A stretch of 64,000 nt of DNA from Undibacterium piscinae (GTDB lineage: Bacteria > Pseudomonadota > Gammaproteobacteria > Burkholderiales > Burkholderiaceae_D): contig CP051152.1 of assembly GCA_003970805.2 (NCBI GenBank), positions 2,852,001-2,916,000 on the forward strand, given 5' to 3'. The notes under the pieces were generated by a model. That model saw only the letters and a list, made by a program, of their open reading frames with translations, searched no databases and was not told the origin of the DNA. The first letter of the stretch is position 1; every line of letters starts with the position of its first letter. Positions 18,723-28,372 of this stretch are shown here, piece by piece. A program made the position numbers and the translations under genes.

Positions 18723-19973
18723 ATGAGCGCTACACCACTCAAAGGCCGTCTGGCCGCAGGAGTTTTTCTGTGTTTTGCCGCCGGCTATTTACTCTCTTAC
18801 GCCCTGCGCGCGGTTAATGCCGTGATCGCACCGGCGTTGATCGCCGAACTGCAATTGAGTAATGCCGATTTAGGCTTACTTTCTTCCGCCTATTTTTTTG
18901 CTTTCGGTAGCTTGCAACTGCCGCTTGGCATCTGGCTGGACAAATACGGACCACGCCGTACCGAAGCGGCATTGTTGCTGATAGCGGCGCTCGGTGCCGC
19001 GGTGTTTGCGATGAGCCATAGCCTGATCGGATTATGGATAGGGCGTGCCTTGATTGGTATTGGCGTGTCGGCTTGTCTGATGGCATCGTTTAAGGCGTAT
19101 CGCCTGTGGTTTGCGCCACAGCAGCAAAGCCAACTGGCTAGCTGGATGCTGGTGGCGGGTACCTCCGGCGCTTTATTGTCGACCATACCGGTAAACGCCG
19201 CGCTGCCTTTGATAGGCTGGCGCGGAGTATTCTGGGTGACCAGCGCCCTGCTGCTGCTGACTTCCTGCGCCTTGTTTTTTTTCCTCAGACCCGTGGAGCA
19301 AGCGCGCGCCAGCGCGATTGTGTCACACCAGGCAGCAGATCAAGGCTATCGGAGTATTTTTGCCGATCCGTATTTCCGCCGCATGGGCATGCTGGGACTG
19401 GTGATGCAGGGTATTTTTGTGGCTTTGCAAACCCTGTGGGCCGGTTCCTGGATGGTATCGGTGTTGGGTATGAGCAAGGCCGAATCGGCGCAGGCGCTGT
19501 TTATGCTCAATTTTGTGCTGCTGCTTGGTTATCTGGCCCTTGGCTGGTGGGCACCGCGTTATGTTGCGGCACCGGGCAAGACCGGCTGGCCTGTGCCTAA
19601 GGTCGTGAGCATAGGATTGGCAGGTTTTCTGCTGACACAGTTAGCCATGTTGTCGACGCAGGCATCCTGGAGTTGGTTGTTGTGGTTGCTGATGGCCTTG
19701 TTTTATACGGTATTGACGCTGGTGCAAACCCATGTCTGCCTGACTTTTCCGGTGGCTTTGGCCGGACGCGTAAGCACCGCCTACAATCTGCTGATGTTTA
19801 TCGGGGCTTTTATTTCTCAGTGGGGCATCGGTATCGTCATCGATTTTTTCCGAGGCTTGACATGGAGCGAGGCCTCCGCCATACGCGGCAGTTTTGCGCT
19901 TTGTTTAGGTGTGCAACTCGTGGTGTATCTTTTGTTTGTCACAAGTAAAGCCAAGGCCAGGGAATTTCATTAA
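18723..19973 (+). CDS. MFS transporter
   Basis: The product has 416 residues and twelve predicted membrane helices. The MFS signature between helices 2 and 3 is LGIWLDKYGPRRTE, and helix 4 has LIGIGVSACLMASF. The general type resembles metabolite/nitrate-sugar phosphate-like MFS carriers with NADLGLLSSAYFFAFG. The substrate cannot be told. It follows the small lipoprotein gene in an apparent two-gene operon. Confidence 0.9.
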   Translation: MSATPLKGRLAAGVFLCFAAGYLLSYALRAVNAVIAPALIAELQLSNADLGLLSSAYFFAFGSLQLPLGIWLDKYGPRRTEAALLLIAALGAAVFAMSHSLIGLWIGRALIGIGVSACLMASFKAYRLWFAPQQQSQLASWMLVAGTSGALLSTIPVNAALPLIGWRGVFWVTSALLLLTSCALFFFLRPVEQARASAIVSHQAADQGYRSIFADPYFRRMGMLGLVMQGIFVALQTLWAGSWMVSVLGMSKAESAQALFMLNFVLLLGYLALGWWAPRYVAAPGKTGWPVPKVVSIGLAGFLLTQLAMLSTQASWSWLLWLLMALFYTVLTLVQTHVCLTFPVALAGRVSTAYNLLMFIGAFISQWGIGIVIDFFRGLTWSEASAIRGSFALCLGVQLVVYLLFVTSKAKAREFH

Positions 19974-20085
19974 ATTTTTATGCTTTGCACATAGTCTAGC
20001 TGCCCGGACGGCTTTTTAAGGCTATCATTAAAACTACGTCATTTGATTTGGCTATCAGGCCCTATCATTACCAGGAGAACACACC

Positions 20086-20430
20086 ATGTTAATCACATTT
20101 ACGTCCAAGGCTGCAGCTGAAGTGACGATGTACAAAGAGCATGCCCGTCGCGCATTGGAATTACTGAACAAGGACGTCAATCGCGGCGTTCTGACTTTTG
20201 CGGAAACTGCAAATGCGATCAAGGTGTTAGAGGCTGCCGTGGCCGAGAGCCGGATTCATCCGGTGTCGGAAGATGTGGTACGGGATGTCGATGCCCATCA
20301 CAATGAAAACGGAGATGACAACGAACACGAGAAGCCTGAGCCTGTCAGTTTTTCCGCCCGCATGTTCCCTTTGCTGGAAATGCTGCATGCGGCCCACAAA
20401 AATCAGCGCGATGTGGTCTGGGGCGTGTAA
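20086..20430 (+). CDS. DUF1840 family protein
   Basis: The product has 114 residues. The start MLITFTSKAAAEVTMYKEHA and the end FPLLEMLHAAHKNQRDVVWGV are the two conserved ends of DUF1840, separated by a variable acidic linker rich in Asp, Glu and His. These are small cytoplasmic proteins of Betaproteobacteria with unknown function. The promoter region is followed by CAGGAG before the ATG. The downstream hydrolase begins four bases after the stop, so the two are an operon. Confidence 0.92.
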   Translation: MLITFTSKAAAEVTMYKEHARRALELLNKDVNRGVLTFAETANAIKVLEAAVAESRIHPVSEDVVRDVDAHHNENGDDNEHEKPEPVSFSARMFPLLEMLHAAHKNQRDVVWGV

Positions 20431-20434
20431 ATCT

Positions 20435-21304
20435 ATGACCGGGCATATCGAAAATACGCATGAATTTGTATTGCCGGCGCTAGACGGGACGGCGCTGTTT
20501 GTCAGGGACTGGCCGTTACCGCTTGGTTCGCCGGCACATGACGGTGTCGTGATCATGCACGGCTTGGGCGAGCACTGCGGACGATATGCCCATGTGGCAA
20601 GATTTTTCAATGCACTGGGTTTTGCGGTACGCACCTATGATCATCGTGGTCATGGCAAATCCGGTGGAGCGCGTGGTGATGTGCCGGATCAGGATGCCAT
20701 GCTGCGTGATGCGCGCATGGTGATTAATGATTTCAGTAAACAGCTGGATGCACCGCCTTTATTATTCGGACATAGCATGGGCGGGCTGTTTGCGGCACGT
20801 TTTGCCACCGAGGGACTGGCACCGTTGCGCGGACTGATCTTGTCCTCGCCTGCGCTGGCGCTGCGTATGTCGGCAATCCAGGCTGCCTTGTTGAAAGTAG
20901 CCACGGTCCTGATTCCCGGTGTCGGTGTCGCCAACGGCTTGCAGACGCGCTACCTGTCGCACGACGGTGAAGTGGTACAAGCGTATGAAAATGACGCATT
21001 GGTGCATGGCAAGATCAGCGCACGTCTGCTTAATGCAATGCTGCAGGCAATCAAATATGCGCATGAGCATGTACAGACGTTGACTATTCCGGTGCTGCTG
21101 CTGGTTGCCCAAGACGATCAGCTGGTTGATCCTGCCGGCAGTGAACGTTTTGCCGAAAAACTCGCGCCTGCCGTGTCAAATGCGATTTTCTATCCGGGTT
21201 TTTATCACGAAATTTTCAATGAGCTTGATGCCGCCCGGGTGTTCGATGACTTGCGTATCTGGCTGGAACAACAGGATTTCACGCCAACTCTGGTTAAGGC
21301 GTAA
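20435..21304 (+). CDS. Alpha/beta hydrolase, monoacylglycerol lipase-like
   Basis: The product has 289 residues. The N-terminus FVLPALDGTALFVRDWPLP leads to the oxyanion block VVIMHGLGEHCGRY, RTYDHRGHGKSGGARGDV, the nucleophile in LFGHSMGGLFAAR, the acid in LLVAQDDQLVDPAGS and the His in YPGFYHEIFNELD. This is the serine aminopeptidase S33/Hydrolase_4 family, including monoacylglycerol lipases and lysophospholipases (PldB-like). The longer open frame from 20273 overlaps the DUF1840 gene in another frame; ATG 20435 is preferred. Confidence 0.9.
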   Translation: MTGHIENTHEFVLPALDGTALFVRDWPLPLGSPAHDGVVIMHGLGEHCGRYAHVARFFNALGFAVRTYDHRGHGKSGGARGDVPDQDAMLRDARMVINDFSKQLDAPPLLFGHSMGGLFAARFATEGLAPLRGLILSSPALALRMSAIQAALLKVATVLIPGVGVANGLQTRYLSHDGEVVQAYENDALVHGKISARLLNAMLQAIKYAHEHVQTLTIPVLLLVAQDDQLVDPAGSERFAEKLAPAVSNAIFYPGFYHEIFNELDAARVFDDLRIWLEQQDFTPTLVKA

Positions 21305-21414
21305 CAGAAATAGACTACTTTTTCGGCGCGTTGCGGTGCCGGTCGCTGCGGGGCTGTTACACTAGCGCCCGCGCCAGTCGCCCTCCAACAAGCTAGCTCT
21401 GGCTATAACCAAGA

Positions 21415-22860
21415 ATGAATATGCATCCACCTTCAAGAAAAACCCTGACCAAGCCGAGTAATCCAACCAAGTCGGCTAAGCCCGCCAGCGCGGCAAGACC
21501 CGCGCGTGCGGCAAGCCCGGCAGCTGCTCAGCCGGCTGCTTTGCCGGCATTTGCATTGACCGAGATTAAGCCCGATTCGCTGGCTTTTAGCTTGGTCGGT
21601 GCAGCGCATGCCGTCTCGTATGTACTGGAAGGAACTGCCCTGCCGCAGGCACTCGCCAGGGTATTTGCCCAGACCAATGCCTCGCCTCAGGCACGCGGCG
21701 CGATACAGGATATTTCTTACCGGACCATGCGTCAGGTTGGTTGCGTGGATGCCTTGCTGACTTTGATGACCAGCAAACCGCCTGAGCCACCTCTGCTGTA
21801 CAGCCTGATGTGTTGCGCTTTGACACTGATCGTCAAGGTCGAAGGTGAAGACGCGCCCTACGAAGATTTCATCGTGGTCGATCAGGCGGTCAATGCCGCT
21901 GCGTCTAGCCCGCATATGGTATTTGCCAAAGGAATGGTCAATGCGATTCTGCGCCGCTTCTTGCGCGAGCAACCCGAGCTGCTGGCAACGGTCATGAAGC
22001 AACCGACTGCATTGTGGAATTATCCGCAGTGGTGGGTAGATCAGTGCAAAGCCGCTTATCCGCAAGACTGGCAAGCGATCTTGCGTTCCGGCAATCAGGC
22101 GCCGCCGCTGACGCTCAGGGTAAATCGTCGCCTGATTTCGGTGGCTGACTATCTGAGCATGCTGGAGCAGGCGCAAATGGCGGCCACCCAGATCGGTCCG
22201 TACGCGGTACGTCTGGCTAAGCCTGTCCCGGTGCTGCAGATACCCGGATTTGAGCAGGGCATGGTCTCGGTACAGGATGCCGGGGCCCAGTTAGCCGGCC
22301 CCTTACTCGACGTGCAGGATGGCATGCGGGTGTTGGATGCCTGCGCCGCTCCGGGCGGCAAAACTGGCCATTTGCTGGAATTGGCTGATATCGATTTGCT
22401 GGCGCTCGATTCCGATCCTAAGCGGGTCGATCGTATACACGAAAATCTGGCGCGACTGAAATTGTTTGCCAATATCAAGACCGGAGACGCCGGCAAGAAC
22501 AACTGGTGGGATGGTCAGGTGTTCGACCGTATCCTGGCCGACGTGCCCTGCACCGCTTCCGGCATAGTACGTCGCCACCCGGACATTCGCTGGCTGCGTC
22601 GTAAGATGGATGCCGTGCAACTGGCGGCATCGTCGGCGCGCTTGCTGGACAATTTGTGGAATATGCTCAAGCCAGAAGGAAAATTGCTGCTGGTTACCTG
22701 TTCGATCTGGCCTATGGAGTCGGAAGCCCAGGCCGTCGCGTTTGGACAGAGACATGGCGCGATCCGACTCGATGCTCCGGGGCAATTGTTGCCTAAGTTG
22801 GATGGCAACAACGATCATGATGGTTTGTTTTATGCTTTGTTCCAAAAACCGGCAGTCTGA
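21415..22860 (+). CDS. rsmB: 16S rRNA (cytosine(967)-C5)-methyltransferase RsmB
   Basis: The product has 481 residues. A low-complexity, Pro/Ala/Lys-rich N-terminal tail (1 to about 45) precedes a NusB-like domain (about 55 to 195) and the SAM-dependent methyltransferase domain (about 200 to 480). Motifs: VLDACAAPGGKTGHLLEL (SAM binding), ILADVPCTASGIVRRHPDIRWLRR (motif IV with the release Cys) and LLLVTCSIWPMESE (motif VI with the catalytic Cys). It modifies C967 of 16S rRNA. The location upstream of the DUF4390-ntrY-ntrX genes is the usual one in Burkholderiales. Confidence 0.95.
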   Translation: MNMHPPSRKTLTKPSNPTKSAKPASAARPARAASPAAAQPAALPAFALTEIKPDSLAFSLVGAAHAVSYVLEGTALPQALARVFAQTNASPQARGAIQDISYRTMRQVGCVDALLTLMTSKPPEPPLLYSLMCCALTLIVKVEGEDAPYEDFIVVDQAVNAAASSPHMVFAKGMVNAILRRFLREQPELLATVMKQPTALWNYPQWWVDQCKAAYPQDWQAILRSGNQAPPLTLRVNRRLISVADYLSMLEQAQMAATQIGPYAVRLAKPVPVLQIPGFEQGMVSVQDAGAQLAGPLLDVQDGMRVLDACAAPGGKTGHLLELADIDLLALDSDPKRVDRIHENLARLKLFANIKTGDAGKNNWWDGQVFDRILADVPCTASGIVRRHPDIRWLRRKMDAVQLAASSARLLDNLWNMLKPEGKLLLVTCSIWPMESEAQAVAFGQRHGAIRLDAPGQLLPKLDGNNDHDGLFYALFQKPAV

Positions 22861-22932
22861 AACAGGTTTCAAGTTATGATGTTGATCATGTTTCTCATTC
22901 ACACATGATATAGGCATCGGCTTTTATTTTAC

Positions 22933-23538
22933 ATGTTCAGACCCTTCGTCACTTTTCTCAGTAAGACTTTGCGGGCCTCTTTGCTCGCCTGTTTACTGGC
23001 CTTGCTAGGGCTTATGGTAATGCCTTACGGCACTGCCCATGCGGCCGATGTCGACGTGACGACGGCTAAACTGGAGTCTGCCGACGAAGGTTATCGGATT
23101 GTGGTGGCGTTTTCTTTTGAGCTCAGTCATGGGCTGGAAGACGCCATTACGCGCGGCGTGCCTATGTATTTCACCACCGAGGTGGAATTGACGCGGCCAC
23201 GCTGGTATTGGTTTGATGAAAAAACCATACGCTCGGCTCAAACCGTGCGGATTGCCTATAATCTCTGGACACGCCAATATACGGCCGCGATCAACGACGG
23301 CTTGCAACAGAATTTTTCCAAGCTGGAAGATGCCATGGCCTTGGTATTGCGCCCGCGTCGCTGGCTGGTGGCCGACAAGGGCGCGCTCAGCGCCGGCTCT
23401 ATCTATAATGTGGCGGTTCGCCTCAAACTCGATATTAATCAGTTACCCAAACCGTTTCTGATTACCTCATTGAATAATAGCGACTGGCGTCTGTCTTCTG
23501 ACTGGAAGCGCTTTACTTTTAAGGCTGATGATAAGTGA
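22933..23538 (+). CDS. DUF4390 domain protein
   Basis: The product has 201 residues. A signal/anchor sequence (LLACLLALLGLMVMPYGTAHA) is followed by the DUF4390 domain, with ELSHGLEDAITRGVPMYFTTEVELTRPRWYWFDE and RIAYNLWTRQYTAAI. The protein is predicted to be periplasmic, of unknown role. Its stop codon overlaps the GTG start of ntrY (4 bases), so the two are translationally coupled. The coupling suggests that it works with or feeds the NtrY sensor. Confidence 0.93.
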   Translation: MFRPFVTFLSKTLRASLLACLLALLGLMVMPYGTAHAADVDVTTAKLESADEGYRIVVAFSFELSHGLEDAITRGVPMYFTTEVELTRPRWYWFDEKTIRSAQTVRIAYNLWTRQYTAAINDGLQQNFSKLEDAMALVLRPRRWLVADKGALSAGSIYNVAVRLKLDINQLPKPFLITSLNNSDWRLSSDWKRFTFKADDK

Positions 23539-25898
23539 CAAGGTTTTTGCGGTATGCCTTAATTGTCGGCGGTGCTCTGATGAGTATCCTGCTGTTTTTG
23601 TTAACCTCAGCTTCCGAGAATTCCGCTAGTTTTGCCCAGTACTATGGCTGGCTGCTGGGTGCCAATGCCTTCGTCGCTCTGGCACTGTTAGGCTTGGTCG
23701 GAGCGCTACTGTGGCGCTTGTTCAGCCGCTATCGTACCCGTGAGTTTGGATCGCGCCTGATGACACGTCTGGTGTTGTTGTTCGCGCTGGTAGGAATCTT
23801 GCCGGGTGCCGTGATTTATGTGGTGTCGGTGCAGTTTGTCTCCCGCTCGATAGAATCCTGGTTCGATGTCAAGGTAGAGTCGGCGCTGGAATCCGGCCTT
23901 AATCTCGGGCATAGCGCGCTCGAATACTCGCTGGCCGATTTGCAGACCAAGGCCAAGAATATGGCGGCTCAGTTATCCGAGCCATCTGACGTTTCTATGC
24001 CTTTGCGTCTGTCACGCTTGCGTGAACAAATGCAGGTCGAAGAGGTCAGCATCGTCAGTAACCGCGGGCGCCTGATTACCACAGCGAATGCTAACGCCAG
24101 CGTGCTGGTGCCTGAATTGCCGACGCCGGCCATGATACGCCAGGCCAAAGTCTCGCGCATGTATGCCGCCACGGAAGGCAATGCGGAGTTACGCGCGCCG
24201 GAAAACAAGCCGGCTACCGCCAATGCCGGCGCCAGCCGGCCGGTGCTGGCGGCAGAACCGGTAAATATTTTGCGTTCCCGGGTGGTGATTGCGCTGCAAA
24301 CTTCAGGTATGGGTATATCGCTGCAAAATGATTCTGTGTATTTGCAACTGATACACCCGGTACCGAGCTCACTGGCGACCCATGCAGAGGCTTTACGCAG
24401 CGCCTGGGGCGAGTATCAGGTCCGTTCGCTGGGGCGCAGCAGTCTCAAGACCATGTATATTTTTACCCTGACGCTGACCTTGCTGCTGGCAATTTTTGCC
24501 GCTATCACCAGCGCTTTCCTGATTTCCGGCGAATTGGCCCGCCCTTTGCTATTGCTGGCCGAAGGTACCAAGGCGGTTGCGGAAGGTAATTTGTCGCCAC
24601 GGCCGATAGTGACGACCTCCGATGAGCTCGGTAGCCTGACCCAGTCCTTCAATACCATGACGCGCCAGCTGTTCGATGCACGTGCTGCGGTTGAAAAGAA
24701 CCGCAACGAACTGGAAAACGCCAAAGCCTATCTGGAATCGGTGCTGGCGAATATGTCCGCCGGGGTGATGGTGCTGGATCAGTCTGCCAGGTTAGTGACG
24801 TGCAATGAATCGGTCGAACGTATTTTGCAGCGTAGTTTTGAAGTTGAAATTGGTAAGCCCCTGGCCGAAATTGATGGCATGCAGGCCTTTGCCGCAGCGA
24901 TTGATCAGGCATTTTCCGAGCAACACGCGCACTCGGCTGCCGGTGGCGAGGATGAAAATCAGCAGCATTGGCAACAGCAGATAGAAGTGCCGCGGCCTAA
25001 GTTAGGCAAACAGGATGAAAATAAGCCGGATGCAAATGACACGAAAAGTGCCGTCAATGCCGAGGTCGAGCAAAGCATAACCTTATTGGCGCGCGGTTCA
25101 CATTTGCCGGTAGCGTCAGCAACCGGCTATGTGGTGGTGTTTGATGATATCAGCAGCATTATTTCAGCTCAGCGTTCCATTGCCTGGGGTGAGGTAGCGC
25201 GTCGTCTGGCGCATGAAATCAAGAATCCGCTAACGCCTATCCAATTATCTGCCGAGCGCTTGCAGATGAAATTACAAGGTAAGTTGAGTGACAGCGATAT
25301 CCTGATTCTCAATAAAAGCACCAGTACGATTGTCAATCAGGTGACTTCGATGAAGCGTATGGTCGATGATTTCAGCGACTACTCAAGAACTCCACCGGCG
25401 GTGTTGAGATCATTAAATCTGTCCGCGCTGATCGATGATGTCTTGCATCTTTACATGGAAGGTGACGGCCGCGATGCGATTCATCTTCATCTCGCTCCCG
25501 CACTGCCCAATGTGATGGGTGACGTCACGCAATTGCGCCAAGTGATCCACAATCTGCTGCAGAACGCGCAGGATGCGGTCGCCGAGAATGCCAAGTTAAA
25601 TTTACCGGCGGATATCGATGTCGTCACAGAAATCGTGCGCTATACCAGTGCCGACAAGACTGACCGCTCTGCCGTCAGACTATCTATCATTGACAATGGC
25701 CCGGGATTTTCCAGCAAAATTCTGGCGCGTGCGTTCGAGCCCTATGCCACCTCCAAACCTCGCGGAACCGGTTTGGGACTGGCTATGGTGAAAAAAATTA
25801 TTGATGAACACGGCGGTAGAGTTGATATTCAAAACCGCAGTGACACAAACGGTGCAAAAATATCGATTTTGCTGTTAAAGTTAGCACCGGATTCGTAA
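23535..25898 (+). CDS. ntrY: NtrY-type nitrogen-regulation sensor kinase
   Basis: The product has 787 residues (GTG start). N-terminal membrane helices (about 5 to 105) flank a periplasmic sensor segment, and another helix lies at about 310 to 330. A HAMP domain (LARPLLLLAEGTKAVAEGNLSP), a PAS domain (SVLANMSAGVMVLDQSARLVTCNESVERIL), the phospho-acceptor His560 (RRLAHEIKNPLTPIQLSAERL) and an HATPase domain (NLLQNAQDAVAEN, IDNGPGFSS, PRGTGLGLAMVKK) follow. An Asp/Lys-rich insert lies between PAS and HisKA. This is the membrane kinase of the NtrYX system, which controls nitrogen, redox and envelope responses. Confidence 0.93.
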   Translation: MTRFLRYALIVGGALMSILLFLLTSASENSASFAQYYGWLLGANAFVALALLGLVGALLWRLFSRYRTREFGSRLMTRLVLLFALVGILPGAVIYVVSVQFVSRSIESWFDVKVESALESGLNLGHSALEYSLADLQTKAKNMAAQLSEPSDVSMPLRLSRLREQMQVEEVSIVSNRGRLITTANANASVLVPELPTPAMIRQAKVSRMYAATEGNAELRAPENKPATANAGASRPVLAAEPVNILRSRVVIALQTSGMGISLQNDSVYLQLIHPVPSSLATHAEALRSAWGEYQVRSLGRSSLKTMYIFTLTLTLLLAIFAAITSAFLISGELARPLLLLAEGTKAVAEGNLSPRPIVTTSDELGSLTQSFNTMTRQLFDARAAVEKNRNELENAKAYLESVLANMSAGVMVLDQSARLVTCNESVERILQRSFEVEIGKPLAEIDGMQAFAAAIDQAFSEQHAHSAAGGEDENQQHWQQQIEVPRPKLGKQDENKPDANDTKSAVNAEVEQSITLLARGSHLPVASATGYVVVFDDISSIISAQRSIAWGEVARRLAHEIKNPLTPIQLSAERLQMKLQGKLSDSDILILNKSTSTIVNQVTSMKRMVDDFSDYSRTPPAVLRSLNLSALIDDVLHLYMEGDGRDAIHLHLAPALPNVMGDVTQLRQVIHNLLQNAQDAVAENAKLNLPADIDVVTEIVRYTSADKTDRSAVRLSIIDNGPGFSSKILARAFEPYATSKPRGTGLGLAMVKKIIDEHGGRVDIQNRSDTNGAKISILLLKLAPDS

Positions 25899-25990
25899 TG
25901 CATCGGTATTCTCCTGCTGATGTCAAATAAATGGTGCCCGCAGAGGCGCTCAGTTTGAATAAAATAATAAGCACGTAATAGGGTAGATTG

Positions 25991-26713
25991 ATGGCAAACA
26001 TATTAGTTGTAGATGACGAAATGGGAATCCGGGAGCTGCTTTCGGAGATTTTGGGCGACGAGGGACACGTCGTACAACTTGCGGAAAATGCACAGCAGGC
26101 AAGAGCGGCGAGGATAGAATCGCGCCCCGATCTGGTGTTGCTCGATATCTGGATGCCGGATACCGATGGCGTGACTTTGCTCAAGGAGTGGCAGCGCGAT
26201 GGCATGCTGACCATGCCGGTGATCATGATGTCAGGTCATGCCACGATTGATACTGCCGTTGAGGCTACCCGCATCGGTGCGCTGAATTTTCTCGAAAAGC
26301 CGATTGCGCTTCAAAAGCTCTTGAAAGCGGTGCAGCAAGGACTTAGCCGTGGTAATGATGTGGTGCGTCCTGCACTCCCTAGTTTGCCGGCTACTGTGGC
26401 GGAAACGCATGTTAATAACGTGCTTGCCCACTCGTTTAGCGCAAGCTCAGCGGCCTATGAAAGCAGGAGCTTTGCTGCGGTAGCGGTACCAGCGCCTGCC
26501 ACAAATAATCAGTTCGCTAATCTTTCCTTTGAATTGCCCTTGCGGGAAGCCAGAGATGCTTTCGAGCGTATTTATTTCGAATACCATTTGCATAGGGAAG
26601 GCGGTAGCATGACACGTGTCGCCGAAAAAACCGGATTGGAACGCACCCATCTGTATCGTAAACTGAAGCAACTCGGTGTCGAATCTGTCAAATACGCAAA
26701 ACGCGGCGAGTAA
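25991..26713 (+). CDS. NtrX-like response regulator without AAA+ domain
   Basis: The product has 240 residues. The receiver domain (about 1 to 120) has VDDEMGIRELLSEIL, VLLDIWMPDTDG, MMSGHATIDTAVEATRIGALNFLEKP. A linker follows, then a Fis-type HTH (about 185 to 238; FEYHLHREGGSMTRVAEKTGLERTHLYRKLKQLG). Classical NtrX has a sigma-54-interacting AAA+ module of about 230 residues between these parts; here it is absent, with only a 60-residue linker. In Burkholderiales this short form is common (my recollection). It probably works without sigma-54. ATG 25991 is used; a TTG one codon earlier is in frame. Confidence 0.9.
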   Translation: MANILVVDDEMGIRELLSEILGDEGHVVQLAENAQQARAARIESRPDLVLLDIWMPDTDGVTLLKEWQRDGMLTMPVIMMSGHATIDTAVEATRIGALNFLEKPIALQKLLKAVQQGLSRGNDVVRPALPSLPATVAETHVNNVLAHSFSASSAAYESRSFAAVAVPAPATNNQFANLSFELPLREARDAFERIYFEYHLHREGGSMTRVAEKTGLERTHLYRKLKQLGVESVKYAKRGE

Positions 26714-26726
26714 GGAAGCTAGCAGC

Positions 26727-27092
26727 ATGGCTGTTAGCTTGGTGGTTCTTGTCAGTGGCGGCAGTTATACACAAAGGGAAGCGGCGATCGTCGACTCCCT
26801 TAGACTTTCGTCTCCATCCGCCATGAATGCGGTGATCCTGGAAGGACTGCCGGATGGCAATCCACAGTTAATCGCAGGCAGCACACTACAGTTACACAGG
26901 ATTGCACCGGGATGCATGTGCTGTATCGGAAATCTGGTGCTGCGAGTGACCCTGAACCGGGTACTCAAACATCGTCCCGCCCATCTCTACCTCAGTCTCG
27001 CCGAAAATGCGCACGTAGAAAAAATACTTCAATTTCTGGCTCAGGCTCCCTACAATACATTGTTGGCGCTGGACAGTGAAATTCGGATTTAA
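26727..27092 (+). CDS. Small CxCC protein related to G3E GTPases
   Basis: The product has 121 residues. It has the phrase IAPGCMCCIGNLVLRVTLNRVLKHRPAHLYLSLA, matching the CxCC metal-binding region of COG0523/CobW-type G3E GTPases. The N-terminus (VSLVVLVSGGSYTQREAAIVDSL) is reduced, and no GxxGxGKT Walker A motif is present. So it is either a shrunken relative or a metal-binding protein. It starts 13 bases after the NtrX stop and may be in that operon. Confidence 0.65.
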   Translation: MAVSLVVLVSGGSYTQREAAIVDSLRLSSPSAMNAVILEGLPDGNPQLIAGSTLQLHRIAPGCMCCIGNLVLRVTLNRVLKHRPAHLYLSLAENAHVEKILQFLAQAPYNTLLALDSEIRI

Positions 27093-27229
27093 ATCGAATT
27101 TTTCCCGGAATTAAAGATATGTATTTCCTTACCGTAGTTAATATCAGGCATCTTGAAATTATCCGTAAGCAACACCATCTCAGTTGAATAGATAGTTGAA
27201 CAAGACAATGACCAGGGAAAGGATGCAAA

Positions 27230-27502
27230 ATGAACCTAATCTACAATAGCGATCACTACAGCGTCGTGGAGTTTGGTGCAGATATTGATCATGAGGCGCT
27301 ACGCTTTGGCGGCTATGAGATTACCGATAAGTCGGTGCGGCGCGAATGGTTTATCGGCGGCTCACTCGCTGAAAATTTCCGCAAAGATGTACATGACCTC
27401 ATCGCCAGTGAACCTAGCATAGAGGAGATCGATGATTTCCTCGGACAGTTTGACGTCTACATGGCCCAGTCCGTTTTTTTTTTCATGAAGAAAATCCGAT
27501 AG
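27230..27502 (+). CDS. DUF3567 family protein
   Basis: The product has 90 residues. The start MNLIYNSDHYSVVEFGADIDHEALRFGGYEI, then KSVRREWFIGGSLAENFRKDV and EIDDFLGQFDVYMAQ, match DUF3567, a small cytoplasmic family of Betaproteobacteria. The function is unknown. A run of eight to nine T near the 3' end (about 27475-27483) encodes SVFFFMKKIR in place of the usual short C-terminal end. A frameshift in this homopolymer is possible. Confidence 0.88.
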   Translation: MNLIYNSDHYSVVEFGADIDHEALRFGGYEITDKSVRREWFIGGSLAENFRKDVHDLIASEPSIEEIDDFLGQFDVYMAQSVFFFMKKIR

Positions 27503-27539
27503 TTGCGCCTGTCAGCCGAAAAATCGAAGCTTGATTTTA

Positions 27540-28104
27540 TGGCCGGTTTTTCAATTGGTGATAGTCGCCGAACTCAATCCGCCTGAGTTTGCTTTACACC
27601 AAGTGAATTATCTGACCCCGACTGGCTGGTTAGTGGGGATCAAGCCTTTTCGTGCGAGCACTTTAGCGCCTTATTTCGCTGGCGGCAATGCCAGTGCCTG
27701 ATTCATCAATTTCTGAGCCCGACAGCAATGCGAGATTGCCACTAGGCAATCTTATCTTGCAAGCGATCCCAGCGCACTATTTGCATTCTTCAGGCAATTT
27801 CAATCTGTATGACGCTGTCGCCAAGATGCTGTTTTCGGGGGACATTGGTGCCGCTTTGCTGCCGCCCGGTGAAGACGCCCTGATCGTCAAAAATTTTGAT
27901 CAGCATATCCGCCATGCGCATGGCTTCCACCAACGCTGGATGGGCTCTAACGAAGCCAAACTCGATTGGTGCCAAAGAGTGCAGTCTATGCAGATCGATA
28001 TGCTGTGCCCGCAACACGGCGCAATTTATCAAGGCGAAGACGTAGCGCGCTTTATCAATTGGTTCGCCGAGTTGCCGGTAGGCTCGGGCATACGCCGCAA
28101 TTAA
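27540..28104 (+). pseudogene. MBL-fold (ODP-type) protein, N-truncated and frameshifted
   Basis: The frame 27688-28104 encodes the second half of an oxygen-binding di-iron, metallo-beta-lactamase-fold protein (relatives of flavodiiron proteins). Visible parts are LPLGNLILQAIPAHYLHSSGNFNLYD, AKMLFSGDIGAALLPPGED, HGFHQRWMGSNEAKLDW and MLCPQHGAIYQGEDVARFINWF. Upstream pieces (TGWLVGIKPF; LAPYFAGGN) are in other frames, and the HxHxDH half with most metal ligands is missing. Full-length relatives have about 250 residues. The gene is not functional as it stands. Confidence 0.75.
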
Positions 28105-28372
28105 TCTTGCTTGAACGTAAGGAGCGCATCGCCTCACGCTCAGCCTAAAATAAATAGTCGGACAAATTTCCTATAGTCGGCTATGATAAATCGTCACACC
28201 ACGCTGCAGCGCTGCTGCTTAACTCGGCGGGTAGGTCTTGCTGTTTGGCATGCCCCGCTATCCTGTTGTTTCATCTCAGTCAAAACTTTATGAGTCGCAT
28301 AGTTACACCGCACATTTCCGTATAGTTCTGACGCGCTAGTGCGTCGGATCAGCTTTTTTAAAGGAGCTAACG

